Shown: positions 1-8,385, counted from the first letter of the stretch. The stretch: 64,000 nt of DNA from GAS368 sp965227745 (GCA_965227745.1 OZ245769.1:5084001-5148000), one strand, 5' to 3'. Numbers and translations are program-made. The notes: generated from the sequence alone by a model not told the origin.

Positions 1-689
1 ACGATGAAACCGATAAAGACACTGATGAGGCTCACGTAACCAAAGCCCAGCCACCCGCGCGCCGAAGCGTGCAGGCCGTGCTGCACTACGCTGTAGGTGA
101 CCGGAACCGCGACGAGCGGAACGGCGATCAGCAGCGACCAGCAGATCACCCGCCACCCACCGATCTCGCGTGCGAGCCGACCGCCTTCGGCATAGCCGAG
201 CCCGCACACGGCCACGGCGATCAGCAACAGCGAGTCTGACGGCGTGATCTTCCACCCGCTTTCCGCGAGAGCAAAGACGACGACGATCACGCTGCCCGCC
301 GTCGCCGCCAGCCAGAAGGCCCGCGAGGGTCGCTCGTGGGCGCGCAGCACGGCAAAGAGCGCTGTCGAAAGCGGTAGCAGACCCGTCACGACCGCCGCAT
401 GCGCCGACGGCGCGTGGCGAAGCGCCAGCGAGGTCAGCAGCGGAAATCCAATGATCGCCCCCAACGCCACGATCACGAGCGAAACCCAATGCCGCCGCTC
501 CGGCAGTCGATCACGGTTCCAGATCACGATCAGCGACCCGAAGAAAGCTGCGACGACCGCGCGCCCGACTCCGACCACCACCGGGTCAAGCTCCGCCACG
601 GCGAGCCGGGTCATCGGCAGCGTAAAGCTGAAGCAGGTCATTCCCACCGCGCCCAAAAGGAGGCCGCGCGTTTCGTGTCCACGACTCAT
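1..689 (-). CDS. EamA/DMT-family transporter, 3' part cut by window edge
   Basis: Translating the minus strand from the ATG at 689 gives an open frame to the window edge (about 229 codons; the family is usually about 300). It begins MSRGHETRGLLLGAVG and shows successive hydrophobic helices, including CFSFTLPMTRLA and a long AAVVTGLLPLSTALFAVL stretch, as expected for the ten-helix drug/metabolite exporter fold in the inner membrane. The start codon overlaps the stop of the upstream GNAT gene as ATGA, so the two are probably translationally coupled. The substrate cannot be told from sequence. The last helices lie outside the window. Confidence 0.82.
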   Translation of the reverse strand, partial: MSRGHETRGLLLGAVGMTCFSFTLPMTRLAVAELDPVVVGVGRAVVAAFFGSLIVIWNRDRLPERRHWVSLVIVALGAIIGFPLLTSLALRHAPSAHAAVVTGLLPLSTALFAVLRAHERPSRAFWLAATAGSVIVVVFALAESGWKITPSDSLLLIAVAVCGLGYAEGGRLAREIGGWRVICWSLLIAVPLVAVPVTYSVVQHGLHASARGWLGFGYVSLISVFIGFI

Positions 690-1216
690 GCGAGAGGGAT
701 TTCCTTGTAGTAGATGATGGTGTCGATGAGCGAACCGTCCGGGTCGCCGGCATAACGCGGAACGACGCCCGCCTTGCTGTATCCAAGGCGCTCATACAAA
801 CCCACGGCGTTGCCGCTCGCGCTCGTGTCGAGGACGAGGAGGGAGCGCTGTTGCGCGCGCGCGGCAGCTTCCGCCGCATTCATCAGCGCGCTGCCGATGC
901 CCCGGCCCCGCTGGGTCCGCAGCACGAGCAGCTTTTGGACTTCGCAGCGATGCCGGGAGTTGGGCTTCTGCGCGAGGTCGAGTTGCACACTGCCGACGAT
1001 GGTCCCGCTTTCATCGCGTGCCACCAGCACCACGCGATGGCCCGCCGCGACTCCATGCATCACGCCAGCCCAAAATGCCGCCACCTCCGCCTCCGGCAGG
1101 GGCACGAGGTATCCGACCGAAGCTCCGCCCTCCACCGCATCGCGCAGGAGAGCGTGCAGCGCAGCGAGGTCGGCGGGTGCGAGCGGTGCGGACAGATGTG
1201 AAATCGACGGAGGCAT
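686..1216 (-). CDS. GNAT-family N-acetyltransferase
   Basis: A 176-residue protein with the acetyl-CoA-binding signature of GNAT enzymes: QKLLVLRTQRGRGIGSALM (the R/Q-x-x-G-x-G/A loop) followed by the helix MNAAEAAARA. Near the C-terminus, NAVGLYERLGYSKAG is the usual beta6-alpha4 region. It would acetylate a small-molecule or protein amine in the cytoplasm; the acceptor is unknown. The preceding region EVAAFWAGVMHGVAAGHRVVL resembles stand-alone small-molecule acetyltransferases. The stop overlaps the start of the downstream EamA exporter by 4 bp, so the pair may act together, for example modifying and exporting one compound; that is inference. Confidence 0.9.
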   Translation of the reverse strand: MPPSISHLSAPLAPADLAALHALLRDAVEGGASVGYLVPLPEAEVAAFWAGVMHGVAAGHRVVLVARDESGTIVGSVQLDLAQKPNSRHRCEVQKLLVLRTQRGRGIGSALMNAAEAAARAQQRSLLVLDTSASGNAVGLYERLGYSKAGVVPRYAGDPDGSLIDTIIYYKEIPLA

Positions 1217-1232
1217 TTCTAGTTATGGGATT

Positions 1233-1328
1233 GGAACCACAGAGGCACAAAGACACAGAGATTGAATCGAGACACCAAAGTGAGCCCAGCTCAGATGTGT
1301 TCTCTGTGCCTCCGTGACTCTGTGGTTC
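1233..1328. repeat. ACAGAG-type intergenic inverted repeat
   Basis: The 5' arm (1233-1260, beginning GGAACCACAGAGGCAC) is answered by a 3' arm (1301-1328, ending GACTCTGTGGTTC); about 23 of 27 positions pair. The 40-nt middle has no gene. The same word family (ACCACAGAGGCACAAAG) recurs at 19945-19976 and in a variant at 60799-61044, so this is a dispersed element and not a gene-specific terminator. It lies between two minus-strand genes. Confidence 0.7.
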
Positions 1329-1343
1329 ATTTAATCGGGCTCG

Positions 1344-2795
1344 TCAGAGTTGCTTCTTCGCGAGTTCACCGAGCGTGCGCAGGGCGGTCTCGATGGGCTC
1401 GCTCCAGGGAATGCCGCAGTTCATCCGCAGGCAGTTCTTGTAGCGCTCCTTCACGGAGAAAAGCGGGCCTGGCGCCGTGCTGATGTGGTGCTTCAGCGCC
1501 TCGCGGTGCAGCTTCGTCGTGTCGATGCCGGTCGGCATTTCGATCCAGAGCACAAAGCTCCCTTCCGGCCGACTGAGCCGCGTGCCCTCGGGGAAATAGC
1601 GGAGGATCGCCTGCGAAAACAGGTGAAGTTGGCTGTGATAAGCGCGCCGGATCGACCGCAGGTGGTGGTCGTAGCCGCCATTGCGCAGAAAGTCCGACAC
1701 GGTCTTCTGCAAGACGACGGGCGTGCCGAGCGTGTTGGTAAACTTGAGGCGCCGCACGCGCTCGAGGTAGCGACCCGGCGCGCACCAACCCACGCGCAGC
1801 GAGGGCGCGAGGGTCTTGCCAAATGAGCTGCACAACAGCACGCGGCCGTCGGTGTCCCAAGCCTTGAGCGGTTTCGGCCGGCGCTCGCCAAAGTGCAGAT
1901 CGCCATACACGTCGTCCTCGATCGCGGGCACGTCGAACTCCTGGAGGATCTTGTACAGCGCCTCCTTGTTCTCGTCTGGCATGCACGAACCGAGGGGATT
2001 CGAGAAACTCGGCATCACCATCAGCGCCTTGATATTGTTGTTTGCGAGTGCATCGCGGGTCGCATCGAGGCAGATGCCCGTGCGCGAGCCCGTTGGGATT
2101 TCGACGACCTTGAGGTTCAGCGCCTGCAGCGTCTCGAGAAATCCGAAGTAGGTTGGCGTCTCGACGGCCACGGTGTCACCCGGCTTGGTGATCGCGCGCA
2201 GCGAGAGATTCAGCGCCTCGGTGCAGCCGATCGTCACGATCAGTTCGTCGTGCGCGATGGGGCAGCCCGCTTGCAGGTACCGCCGCGCGATCTCGCGCGT
2301 GAGCGGATCGTACGCCCAGTTCATCGCATAGCGGCCGAGCAGGGCGGGATCGTTGCGGCCCACGGCGGCGAGGATGCGCGCGAGCTTCTTGGTGGGAAAC
2401 AGGGAGTGGTGGGGGCACGCCGCGCCAAACGGCACGTAGCTCGGATCGCTCGCGAGCATGAGGACTTCGGCGGTGAGGTCGTTGACGCCCACGGCGGCCG
2501 GCTTCGCCATCGGCTTGGCCATGCGCGGTTCGAGCACCTCGCTCGGCAGCCGCGGGCGCACGTAGTAGCCCGACTGCGGCCGCGCCTCGATGAAGCCGCG
2601 ATTCTCCAGGAGCGTGTACGCTTGCAGCACGGTGGAGATGCTCACGTCGCGCTGCAGGGCCATGCGGCGCACCGACGGCAGCCGGTGGCCGGGCCGCAGC
2701 GTGCCCTGGTCGATGAGCTGCTCGAGGGAGCGCGCCAGCTCGACGTAAAGCGGCGCGGGAGCGGGAGCGGTGAGCGTTTGGATCATGGTGGTCAA
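1344..2795 (-). CDS. MocR-type (GntR/aminotransferase) transcriptional regulator
   Basis: A 483-residue fusion. Residues about 15-80 form a GntR winged helix (LIDQGTLRPGHRLPSVRRMA, then DVSISTVLQAYTLLENRGFI). The rest is a fold-type I aminotransferase domain with the PLP lysine in SSFGKTLAPSLRVGW and the cofactor-contact segments SFSNPLGSCM and EDDVYGDLHF. MocR proteins use bound PLP or an amino-acid adduct as effector to control nearby promoters. The neighbour upstream on the other strand is a short unknown gene, so the target is not evident; autoregulation in the 2796-2975 gap is possible. A second Met four codons in is an alternative start. Confidence 0.9.
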   Translation of the reverse strand: MTTMIQTLTAPAPAPLYVELARSLEQLIDQGTLRPGHRLPSVRRMALQRDVSISTVLQAYTLLENRGFIEARPQSGYYVRPRLPSEVLEPRMAKPMAKPAAVGVNDLTAEVLMLASDPSYVPFGAACPHHSLFPTKKLARILAAVGRNDPALLGRYAMNWAYDPLTREIARRYLQAGCPIAHDELIVTIGCTEALNLSLRAITKPGDTVAVETPTYFGFLETLQALNLKVVEIPTGSRTGICLDATRDALANNNIKALMVMPSFSNPLGSCMPDENKEALYKILQEFDVPAIEDDVYGDLHFGERRPKPLKAWDTDGRVLLCSSFGKTLAPSLRVGWCAPGRYLERVRRLKFTNTLGTPVVLQKTVSDFLRNGGYDHHLRSIRRAYHSQLHLFSQAILRYFPEGTRLSRPEGSFVLWIEMPTGIDTTKLHREALKHHISTAPGPLFSVKERYKNCLRMNCGIPWSEPIETALRTLGELAKKQL

Positions 2796-2975
2796 GGGGC
2801 TAAAGGACCGAAATCCTACGCCAATCGGTCCCCGAGGTGCAGGAGTAGCGGCCTGAGTTTGCTACCAGTACAGTTGGATCAAATTTAAAAGTGTGACCAT
2901 GACAATTATCGTCGGCGCAACGGTGGGCGTGAAACGCATTTGACCGTCGTGGCCCTCTGCGGCGAAGGTTGCCGG

Positions 2976-3557
2976 ATGTACGATACAGGTGCCGCGCAGG
3001 AATTCGCCGCCCGGGTGACACCGGTCTTACAGCGGTTCTGTGCGCAAAACCATCGCGAGCCCCCGTCGCGCGAAAGCTGCGCGGACCTCGCCCTCCGGCT
3101 CTGGTCGCTCGTCGAGGAGCGCGGCCTGCCGCGCCCGCTCGCGCCCGGCGAGTGCGGCACTCCCGGTGGCATGAGCGAAGAAGAATGCGCCCCGCTCGTT
3201 GCGCGTGTGATGGCTGATGTCGTCGACGACTTTCTCGCCAACGCGGTGAAGCAGCTCGTCAAAGCCTGCTTCTACCCCGAGTTCACCGTCTGCCGCGATT
3301 CCTTCCGCGAACCGACCAAGGACGGCGGGTGCAAGCGCCAGGAACTCGACCGCGTGCGCGGCCGCATCCCGGGTACGCATTGCATCGACTGCCCGTATTG
3401 GGTTTCACTCGCGCCCGCCACGCACCGTGAATTTGTCGCGCACGAGTGGCGGGTCGGAGGGAGGGAAGCTTTTGAAGCTCACCGCGAAATATTTCTGCCC
3501 GAGGATTTTCGTGCTCTTCGCCAGTGGCTGCATGCGCAGGCCCGTGTGACGCACTGA
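2976..3557 (+). CDS. Hypothetical cysteine-containing protein
   Basis: I do not recognise this 193-residue protein. It is rich in cysteines spread along the chain (RFCAQNH, ESCADLAL, GECGTPGG, EECAPLV, KACFYPEFTVCRD, GGCKRQ, HCIDCPYW). The last group, CIDCPYW, looks like a metal or disulfide site. There is no signal peptide or membrane segment. The ATG at 2976 is preceded by GGCGAAGG; a TTG at 2940 in frame would add 12 residues. It stands alone between a divergent MocR gene and a convergent operon. Confidence 0.65.
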   Translation: MYDTGAAQEFAARVTPVLQRFCAQNHREPPSRESCADLALRLWSLVEERGLPRPLAPGECGTPGGMSEEECAPLVARVMADVVDDFLANAVKQLVKACFYPEFTVCRDSFREPTKDGGCKRQELDRVRGRIPGTHCIDCPYWVSLAPATHREFVAHEWRVGGREAFEAHREIFLPEDFRALRQWLHAQARVTH

Positions 3558-3598
3558 GCGCGTACCCGCAGGGTAGCCCCGCGCCTTCGTTGTTGTTC

Positions 3599-4207
3599 TT
3601 AGGACGCTGAGATCACCCGCGTATTCAGCGGGCGCAAGATCTCGTTCATCCGTTGCGTATGCGCGGTCGCAGCCAGCCCGGTGGTAGTAGTGTAGGCCTG
3701 CACCACGGCGAAATTTTGCGGAGTGATAATGTGCTCGGTCGCCAGCCAGCGGGCGAAGTCGATCAGCTCCTCGTGCGGAAATGTCGTCGCATCCCACGCC
3801 AGGGCGAAGCGATCGGCAATGGCCAGGGCCGCGCCTAGTATCCGTGCTTCGGATACGGGTACCAGCAGAGTGACGGTGCGAAGGCGTTCGTCGGGTCGGG
3901 TGAGGCGGGCGAGGCCCGCACGGATGGCCAGGGGCGACACCGGCGCGCCCGGGGCCAGCAAGATAGGGGCGGGTAGAGCGTCGGTGGCGTGGGCGAGGGT
4001 CCCAATATCGACCCCGCCCAATAGTCCTGATACCCCCGGATAGTTGCTCGGGGTCTCCAGATTCAGCGCATAACCGAGGGCGGGCCGACCACTGCATTCC
4101 ACGAGTAAGTCGCCCGCGAGGGCCCGCCCCGTCGGCGTGTTGAGAAACACCGGCAGCGAAGGATCAGTATAGAACAGGCACGTGATTTTCGGCGGCGAGA
4201 GGAGCAT
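3599..4207 (-). CDS. Unknown protein, last gene of the V4R operon
   Basis: A 202-residue cytoplasmic-looking protein with no family I recognise. It is Ala/Leu/Thr-rich with few charged residues in the middle (LPAPILLAPGAPVSPLAIRAGLARL). The segment RTVTLLVPVSEARILGAALAIADRFALAWD reads as a beta-alpha unit, followed by an amphipathic helix DFARWLATEHIITPQNFAVVQAY. It starts 10 bp after the stop of the V4R gene at 4218 on the same strand, so it is almost certainly co-transcribed with the response-regulator operon and may act in the same pathway. Confidence 0.72.
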   Translation of the reverse strand: MLLSPPKITCLFYTDPSLPVFLNTPTGRALAGDLLVECSGRPALGYALNLETPSNYPGVSGLLGGVDIGTLAHATDALPAPILLAPGAPVSPLAIRAGLARLTRPDERLRTVTLLVPVSEARILGAALAIADRFALAWDATTFPHEELIDFARWLATEHIITPQNFAVVQAYTTTTGLAATAHTQRMNEILRPLNTRVISAS

Positions 4208-4217
4208 GGCGAGAAGC

Positions 4218-4883
4218 TCAGGACTTTAGCCGGGTCAAGATGGCGTCGACGGATTCGCGCCCGATGAAGGGGGCGATGGCGTCGAGCCGCTCCGATGCCG
4301 TGATGGCAAACGTGCAGCGCGGCGCGCCGCGGCGCACGCAGGCGAGTTCAAGGCAGCCGAGTTGTTCGCCGCTGATGTGTTCGAAAAATCCCTGCAAGAG
4401 TCCCGCAGGAAAGGGGTCCGCGAAATCCGCCGTGTCACCCAGAGCTTCGGCAAAGTAGCTGTGATCGAGATGCGCCATGACGATCCCGTGGTCGCCAGCC
4501 AGCGAGAGATCGAGCTTGAGCAGGCCCCAGCCCTGCGCGGCAAAAGTACGCTCGAGGTACACGAGGCAGGTCTCAAGCGGCAGCGCACCGAGCGCTGGCT
4601 GGTCGAGGCGCGCTGACTCCTCGTCGAGCCGCGTGGCGATTTCTTTTCCGCAGGTGCGCCCCGTGCGGATCATCGCCTCGCGCCAGACACCGGAGCTTTC
4701 GCGGTGCGCCACGTAGTGGATCGCCTTGGTGAATTCCTGCGTGGCGTGGAGTGCGCGGCGGCCAAAGGCATCGGTCATCACACCGCGCACGGCATCGGTT
4801 TCGAGGGCGCGTGGATCGAAGAAACGCTCGAGAGATGGCTCGGAAGAGGGGTTGTCGGCGGCAGTCATCGCGAGGGGTGTCAT
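4218..4883 (-). CDS. V4R-domain protein (first copy)
   Basis: A 221-residue protein whose C-terminal half matches the V4R (4-vinyl reductase-like) domain. The diagnostic end is LGCLELACVRRGAPRCTFAI with two cysteines, preceded by GFFEHISGEQ. The N-terminal half (AFGRRALHATQEFTKAIHY, TGRTCGKEIATRL) is typical of the helical lead-in. V4R domains bind small hydrophobic ligands or metals in regulators such as XylR and DmpR. The ATG at 4883 overlaps the upstream stop as ATGA, which favours it over the GTG at 4892. It is co-transcribed with a second V4R gene and a degenerate NtrC-like protein. Confidence 0.8.
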   Translation of the reverse strand: MTPLAMTAADNPSSEPSLERFFDPRALETDAVRGVMTDAFGRRALHATQEFTKAIHYVAHRESSGVWREAMIRTGRTCGKEIATRLDEESARLDQPALGALPLETCLVYLERTFAAQGWGLLKLDLSLAGDHGIVMAHLDHSYFAEALGDTADFADPFPAGLLQGFFEHISGEQLGCLELACVRRGAPRCTFAITASERLDAIAPFIGRESVDAILTRLKS

Positions 4884-5212
4884 TTTTTCCACGGCATCTT
4901 CTTAAAGAGGCCGGCGGCGGTGGTGGGAGCGGGATTTGTCGGAGCGGCCGAAGCTGCAGCCGGCGCGGCGACGGGGGCCTTGACGGGCGCGGGCGTAGGC
5001 GCAGGGGCGGGCGGTGGGATGACTGCTCCTGCAGGGAGCGGAAAAGGCGGGAGGGATTTCTTCAACGGCACCGGCGGCGACGCCGGCGTAGTGGATATCT
5101 GGAAGGGGGCCGCCGTGAGATCCGGCGTGTTATTCTCCGCGACGAGCACCTCGGAGAGAAGCCGCACGAATTCTTGCGCGCGCGCGTAGTGATGATCGTT
5201 CCAGGCGGGCAT
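4880..5212 (-). CDS. Small Pro/Ala-rich protein between two V4R genes
   Basis: A 110-residue protein of no known family. Residues 1-45 form a short folded-looking part (WNDHHYARAQEFVRLLSEVLVAENN). Residues 50-100 are low-complexity proline/alanine (PPPAPAPTPAPVKAPV), ending in a basic tail, GLFKKMPWKK. The ATG at 5212 follows the upstream V4R stop by 5 bp; the longer frame to 5341 would run back through the V4R gene and is rejected. The similar Pro/Ala-rich linker in the response regulator at 5901 suggests a tether or scaffold; that is inference. Confidence 0.7.
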   Translation of the reverse strand: MPAWNDHHYARAQEFVRLLSEVLVAENNTPDLTAAPFQISTTPASPPVPLKKSLPPFPLPAGAVIPPPAPAPTPAPVKAPVAAPAAASAAPTNPAPTTAAGLFKKMPWKK

Positions 5213-5217
5213 GGCGG

Positions 5218-5904
5218 TCAGGCGAGGCGGCGGCGGATTTCCTCGGGGGCGATGCGTTGATGGCGCCACGATTCGACTTCGTCGATCTGCGGGCCGGCAC
5301 CGATGACGAAGCGGCACGACGGCGCGCCGAGCGCGGCGCATTGAAATTCCACCGCATGGCGCTCCGATCGTTCGAAAAAGCTGAGCGCGCCCGCGAGCAT
5401 CCCGGCGTAAAGGTGGCAGACCGGCTGGGTCGCCTTTGGCGCGTTCGCGACCGCTACGCTTTCACGCAGCTCGGCAAAAGTAAACCCCCGCGCATGGGAA
5501 GTCAGGTCGAAGCTGCACGCGCCCCAGCCGGCGGTGGCCAATTGTGACCACCAGCGATCGAGAACGAATTTTGCGTCGAGCTGCCAGAGGTCGAGATCGG
5601 CGCCACCGCCGAATTCCTGGCTCAGTTCGCGGCTGAGGCGCACCATGTCGCGGAGCGCCCAGTCGTACCCGAATTTGTAGAAGACATGGCGGGCCGAGTC
5701 ACCGAGCGGGCCGGCCAGCTCCGCGGTGAGCAGGCCGAGAAACGACGCCGGCAAAATCGCCGTGCGTTGGCCATCGGCGAGGCGCAGGGTGCCCTCGATC
5801 GGAACGATCGTGAGAAAATCCCCGCGGCGCTGCCGGCGTGGATCGCTGAGGGGACGAAGAGGCGATAGCATGGTACGACGCGCAGCCGAGGCCGCGCAAC
5901 TCAA
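5218..5904 (-). CDS. V4R-domain protein (second copy)
   Basis: A 228-residue protein with a V4R C-terminus: HAVEFQCAALGAPSCRFVI carries the paired cysteines. The centre, FYKFGYDWALRDMVRLSREL, corresponds to the first V4R helices. It is clearly related in layout to the V4R gene at 4218 but diverged in sequence. The start is uncertain: TTG at 5904 overlaps the response-regulator stop (TTGA) and has GAGAG upstream, while an ATG at 5871 lacks an obvious ribosome site. It is the second gene of the operon. V4R domains normally sit inside bacterial enhancer-binding proteins, so separate V4R genes next to a degenerate one are notable. Confidence 0.78.
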   Translation of the reverse strand: MSCAASAARRTMLSPLRPLSDPRRQRRGDFLTIVPIEGTLRLADGQRTAILPASFLGLLTAELAGPLGDSARHVFYKFGYDWALRDMVRLSRELSQEFGGGADLDLWQLDAKFVLDRWWSQLATAGWGACSFDLTSHARGFTFAELRESVAVANAPKATQPVCHLYAGMLAGALSFFERSERHAVEFQCAALGAPSCRFVIGAGPQIDEVESWRHQRIAPEEIRRRLA

Positions 5905-7550
5905 GCCGCACTCTCGGCACTCGTGAGCGACTCAGCGAGCCTTTTGCTGAAATCGTAGGCGCTCGATGCCGGGCGGAACACGCTGCGCGCCGTCAGCGCA
6001 GAGGGCCGCGAGGGCGCATGCTTCGGGGCAGAGGAGAAAGGAGCTGACGTATGGGACACCGGCGCGGGCGTCACGCTGGCGACTCCCGTCTGTGGTACCG
6101 CCGCCGTGGCGCGCAAGACTGGCATCGTCAGCGTGGGCGCCGTGATCGGCGCCGGGACCGGAGCAATCGCAATGGGCGGTGCGACGGGCGCAGCCGGGGC
6201 AACAGCCACGACGGGTGTGGGCGCCGCGGCTGGCGTGGGAGCAGCCACCGGGCGGATGGGCTCAGCGGCGACCACCACGGGCGTCTCGGGCGCCTCAGCG
6301 GGCACCACGCCCATTTCGCTTAAGACTTTGTCAGCCGCCGCCTCGAGTGCTGGCACGTCGAGCTCGCGCGGCGAATCGGCCGTGGCGAGTTGCAGGGTGC
6401 GGACGAGTTCGGCGTGGTTGCCATGCCAGTGTTGCTCTTCGAGCCACACGGCGGCAGCGGTTGAAACGGCGGTGGGCCGGGCTGATTTTCGCGCGGTGGC
6501 CTGCTGATCGAGAATCTGGCGGACGTGCAGGAGGATATCCTCGCGCATCGCGCGGAGCGACGGCACATCGACGGAAAGCGAACTGACCTTATAATAGAGC
6601 GTTTCGTCAAAGGCGCCGGAATCGGCGAGATCCGACAAATGCGCGGCGGCCGCGAGCACCAGGCGGAAGCGGCGGGCAAACGGCAAAAATACGTCGCGGC
6701 TCGAGAGGAGGGTTTGCAGCACCTTCTGCTGATCGGCGCTGAGCGATTCCACGCCCGTGATGACCAGCGTGCCCGCATCTTGGGAGAGCAGGGAGGGCGC
6801 GAGGACTTCGATCAGGTGCCGCGTCTCGAATTGCGCGGCATCGCACACCATCACCGGGCCGTCGCGGAAGATCGAGATCGCGGCGAGATCGCGCGCGATG
6901 GCCTCGAACGGCGTGCCGGTCTCGCCTTGCAGCAGGAGGACGGCGCGAAAATCTCGGACTTTCCACAGCCGGTGGGTAAACTCACGAAAAGCCTCACTCT
7001 GACCGAGAAAATACTTCGGCTCGTAGGCCACCTCGCTCGAAGAGGGATCCTTGGGGGTCGACGTCGCAGCGGGAAAAGGCGAGGCGGAGTCGGCGCGGCG
7101 GGCGGCCGGGAGAGGAGCATTCGAACTGCGGCCGGGCAAGGCGGCTTCGCGCGACGCTCCTGTGCGATTGAGCGTCTCGTTGATCTTTTCGAGCAGCGTC
7201 TTGGGGTTGGCCGGCTTGTTGAAAATACCTGCCACTCCTTGGCGACTGAGCTGGATGGCGAGTTCGAGGGTGAGCGAGCCCGAAACAAAGATGATAGCTA
7301 TTTGCGGGAGGATTTTCCGCAGCTCCTGCATGAACTGGTGGCCGTTCATTTCCGGGAGCTCGTAGTCGATGATCACGAGGTCGTACTTGCGCTGGCGGGC
7401 GGCTTCCAGAGCCGTGTGCGGGTGCTCGTGACCCGACACCGCGTACCCGGCCTGGCCGAGTAACAGCGTCTGCATTTCGCGAAAAACTGATGAGTCTTCC
7501 ACCACGAGAACATGGGCCCGAGGAGGAGCTTTGGCGCCGATTTCGCTCAT
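5901..7550 (-). CDS. Response regulator with degenerate NtrC-type AAA+ domain
   Basis: A 549-residue protein. Residues 12-130 are a normal receiver (phospho-Asp D62 in IIDYELPEMNG, Lys in GIFNKP). Residues about 180-350 align with the sigma54-interaction AAA+ domain, but Walker A reads GETGTPFE where GETGTGKE is expected, Walker B reads TLVITGVESL where TLFLDEI is expected, and the GAFTGA loop region is missing. The sensor part FDETLYYKVSSLSVDVPSLRAMREDILLHVRQIL is well kept. The C-terminus (about 400-530) is Pro/Ala-rich and there is no Fis-type HTH. It therefore probably cannot hydrolyse ATP or open sigma54 promoters, and may be a phosphorylation-controlled binding platform. First gene of the operon that ends at 3599. 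Confidence 0.85.
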   Translation of the reverse strand: MSEIGAKAPPRAHVLVVEDSSVFREMQTLLLGQAGYAVSGHEHPHTALEAARQRKYDLVIIDYELPEMNGHQFMQELRKILPQIAIIFVSGSLTLELAIQLSRQGVAGIFNKPANPKTLLEKINETLNRTGASREAALPGRSSNAPLPAARRADSASPFPAATSTPKDPSSSEVAYEPKYFLGQSEAFREFTHRLWKVRDFRAVLLLQGETGTPFEAIARDLAAISIFRDGPVMVCDAAQFETRHLIEVLAPSLLSQDAGTLVITGVESLSADQQKVLQTLLSSRDVFLPFARRFRLVLAAAAHLSDLADSGAFDETLYYKVSSLSVDVPSLRAMREDILLHVRQILDQQATARKSARPTAVSTAAAVWLEEQHWHGNHAELVRTLQLATADSPRELDVPALEAAADKVLSEMGVVPAEAPETPVVVAAEPIRPVAAPTPAAAPTPVVAVAPAAPVAPPIAIAPVPAPITAPTLTMPVLRATAAVPQTGVASVTPAPVSHTSAPFSSAPKHAPSRPSALTARSVFRPASSAYDFSKRLAESLTSAESAA

Positions 7551-7740
7551 GTGAGGGGGTGGGGCAGGCCGAATCCTCCGCGACGGGCGATTGAAGTGCT
7601 AGCAACTGCGAGCTTGAACTTAAGTACCGTCATGGGGATTGTGCCTTGCCTCCATCTTAACAAACGCTGACTGGTCGCGCCATTCGTAGAAGTGCGCGAC
7701 CGTCACGTAATACTGCTTACCTACACCGCCCTCGAATCGC

Positions 7741-8385
7741 ATGCGCAGCCAAATCAGAGTTGTCTTGATCGAAGACGAGACGATGTTTCGCCAACTCATC
7801 TTGCTCACATTGGGCAAGGTGAAAGGCATCCAAGTCGTGGGGGAATTCGGCCTCGGCAAGCCCGGCCTCGAGTACTGCCTCAAGGAGAAGCCCGACATGC
7901 TCGTGGTGGATCTGATGCTGCCCGACACCAACGGTCTCGACATCGCGCGCGAAGTTCGCCGCGCCGTGCCGGAGATGAAGATTCTCGTCATCACCGCTCA
8001 CCCCAGCGAACGCCTCCCGGCCGATCTCATGGCGCTGGGTGTGAATGGCTACGTCGATAAGACCGAGCCGATCGAGTACGTCCTCAGCGCCGTCGAGACG
8101 GTGCGCGCGGGCGGCATGTTTTTCGCCAGCCGCGTCCGCGCCAAGGGCGGCGGCACCGCGCTCCCGGGCACGAAGCGCCCCCTCGATGTTCCGCTCACCG
8201 AGCGCGAGCAGGAGATCGCCCGCCTCGTCGCCGCCGGCCAGATGTCCAAGGAGATCGCCGCGAAGCTCAATCTCAGCGTGCGCACGGTCGAGAAGCACCG
8301 CGCCAATATCATGGAAAAAGTCGGGGTCCGCGAAGTCGCGAGCCTCACCCGCTGGTGCATTCAGGTCGGCTTGGTGGATAACTAA
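7741..8385 (+). CDS. NarL/LuxR-family response regulator
   Basis: A 214-residue two-domain regulator. The receiver spans residues 5-120, with phospho-Asp in VVDLMLPDTNGLDI and Lys in GYVDKTEP. The C-terminal LuxR HTH is LTEREQEIARLVAAGQMSKEIAAKLNLSVRTVEKHRANIMEKVGV. It is transcribed divergently from the V4R operon across a 190-bp gap (7551-7740) that must hold both promoters. No kinase is adjacent; the closest are the Hpt protein at 8549 and the hybrid kinase at 10464, which could supply a phosphorelay. Targets are unknown. Confidence 0.93.
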   Translation: MRSQIRVVLIEDETMFRQLILLTLGKVKGIQVVGEFGLGKPGLEYCLKEKPDMLVVDLMLPDTNGLDIAREVRRAVPEMKILVITAHPSERLPADLMALGVNGYVDKTEPIEYVLSAVETVRAGGMFFASRVRAKGGGTALPGTKRPLDVPLTEREQEIARLVAAGQMSKEIAAKLNLSVRTVEKHRANIMEKVGVREVASLTRWCIQVGLVDN

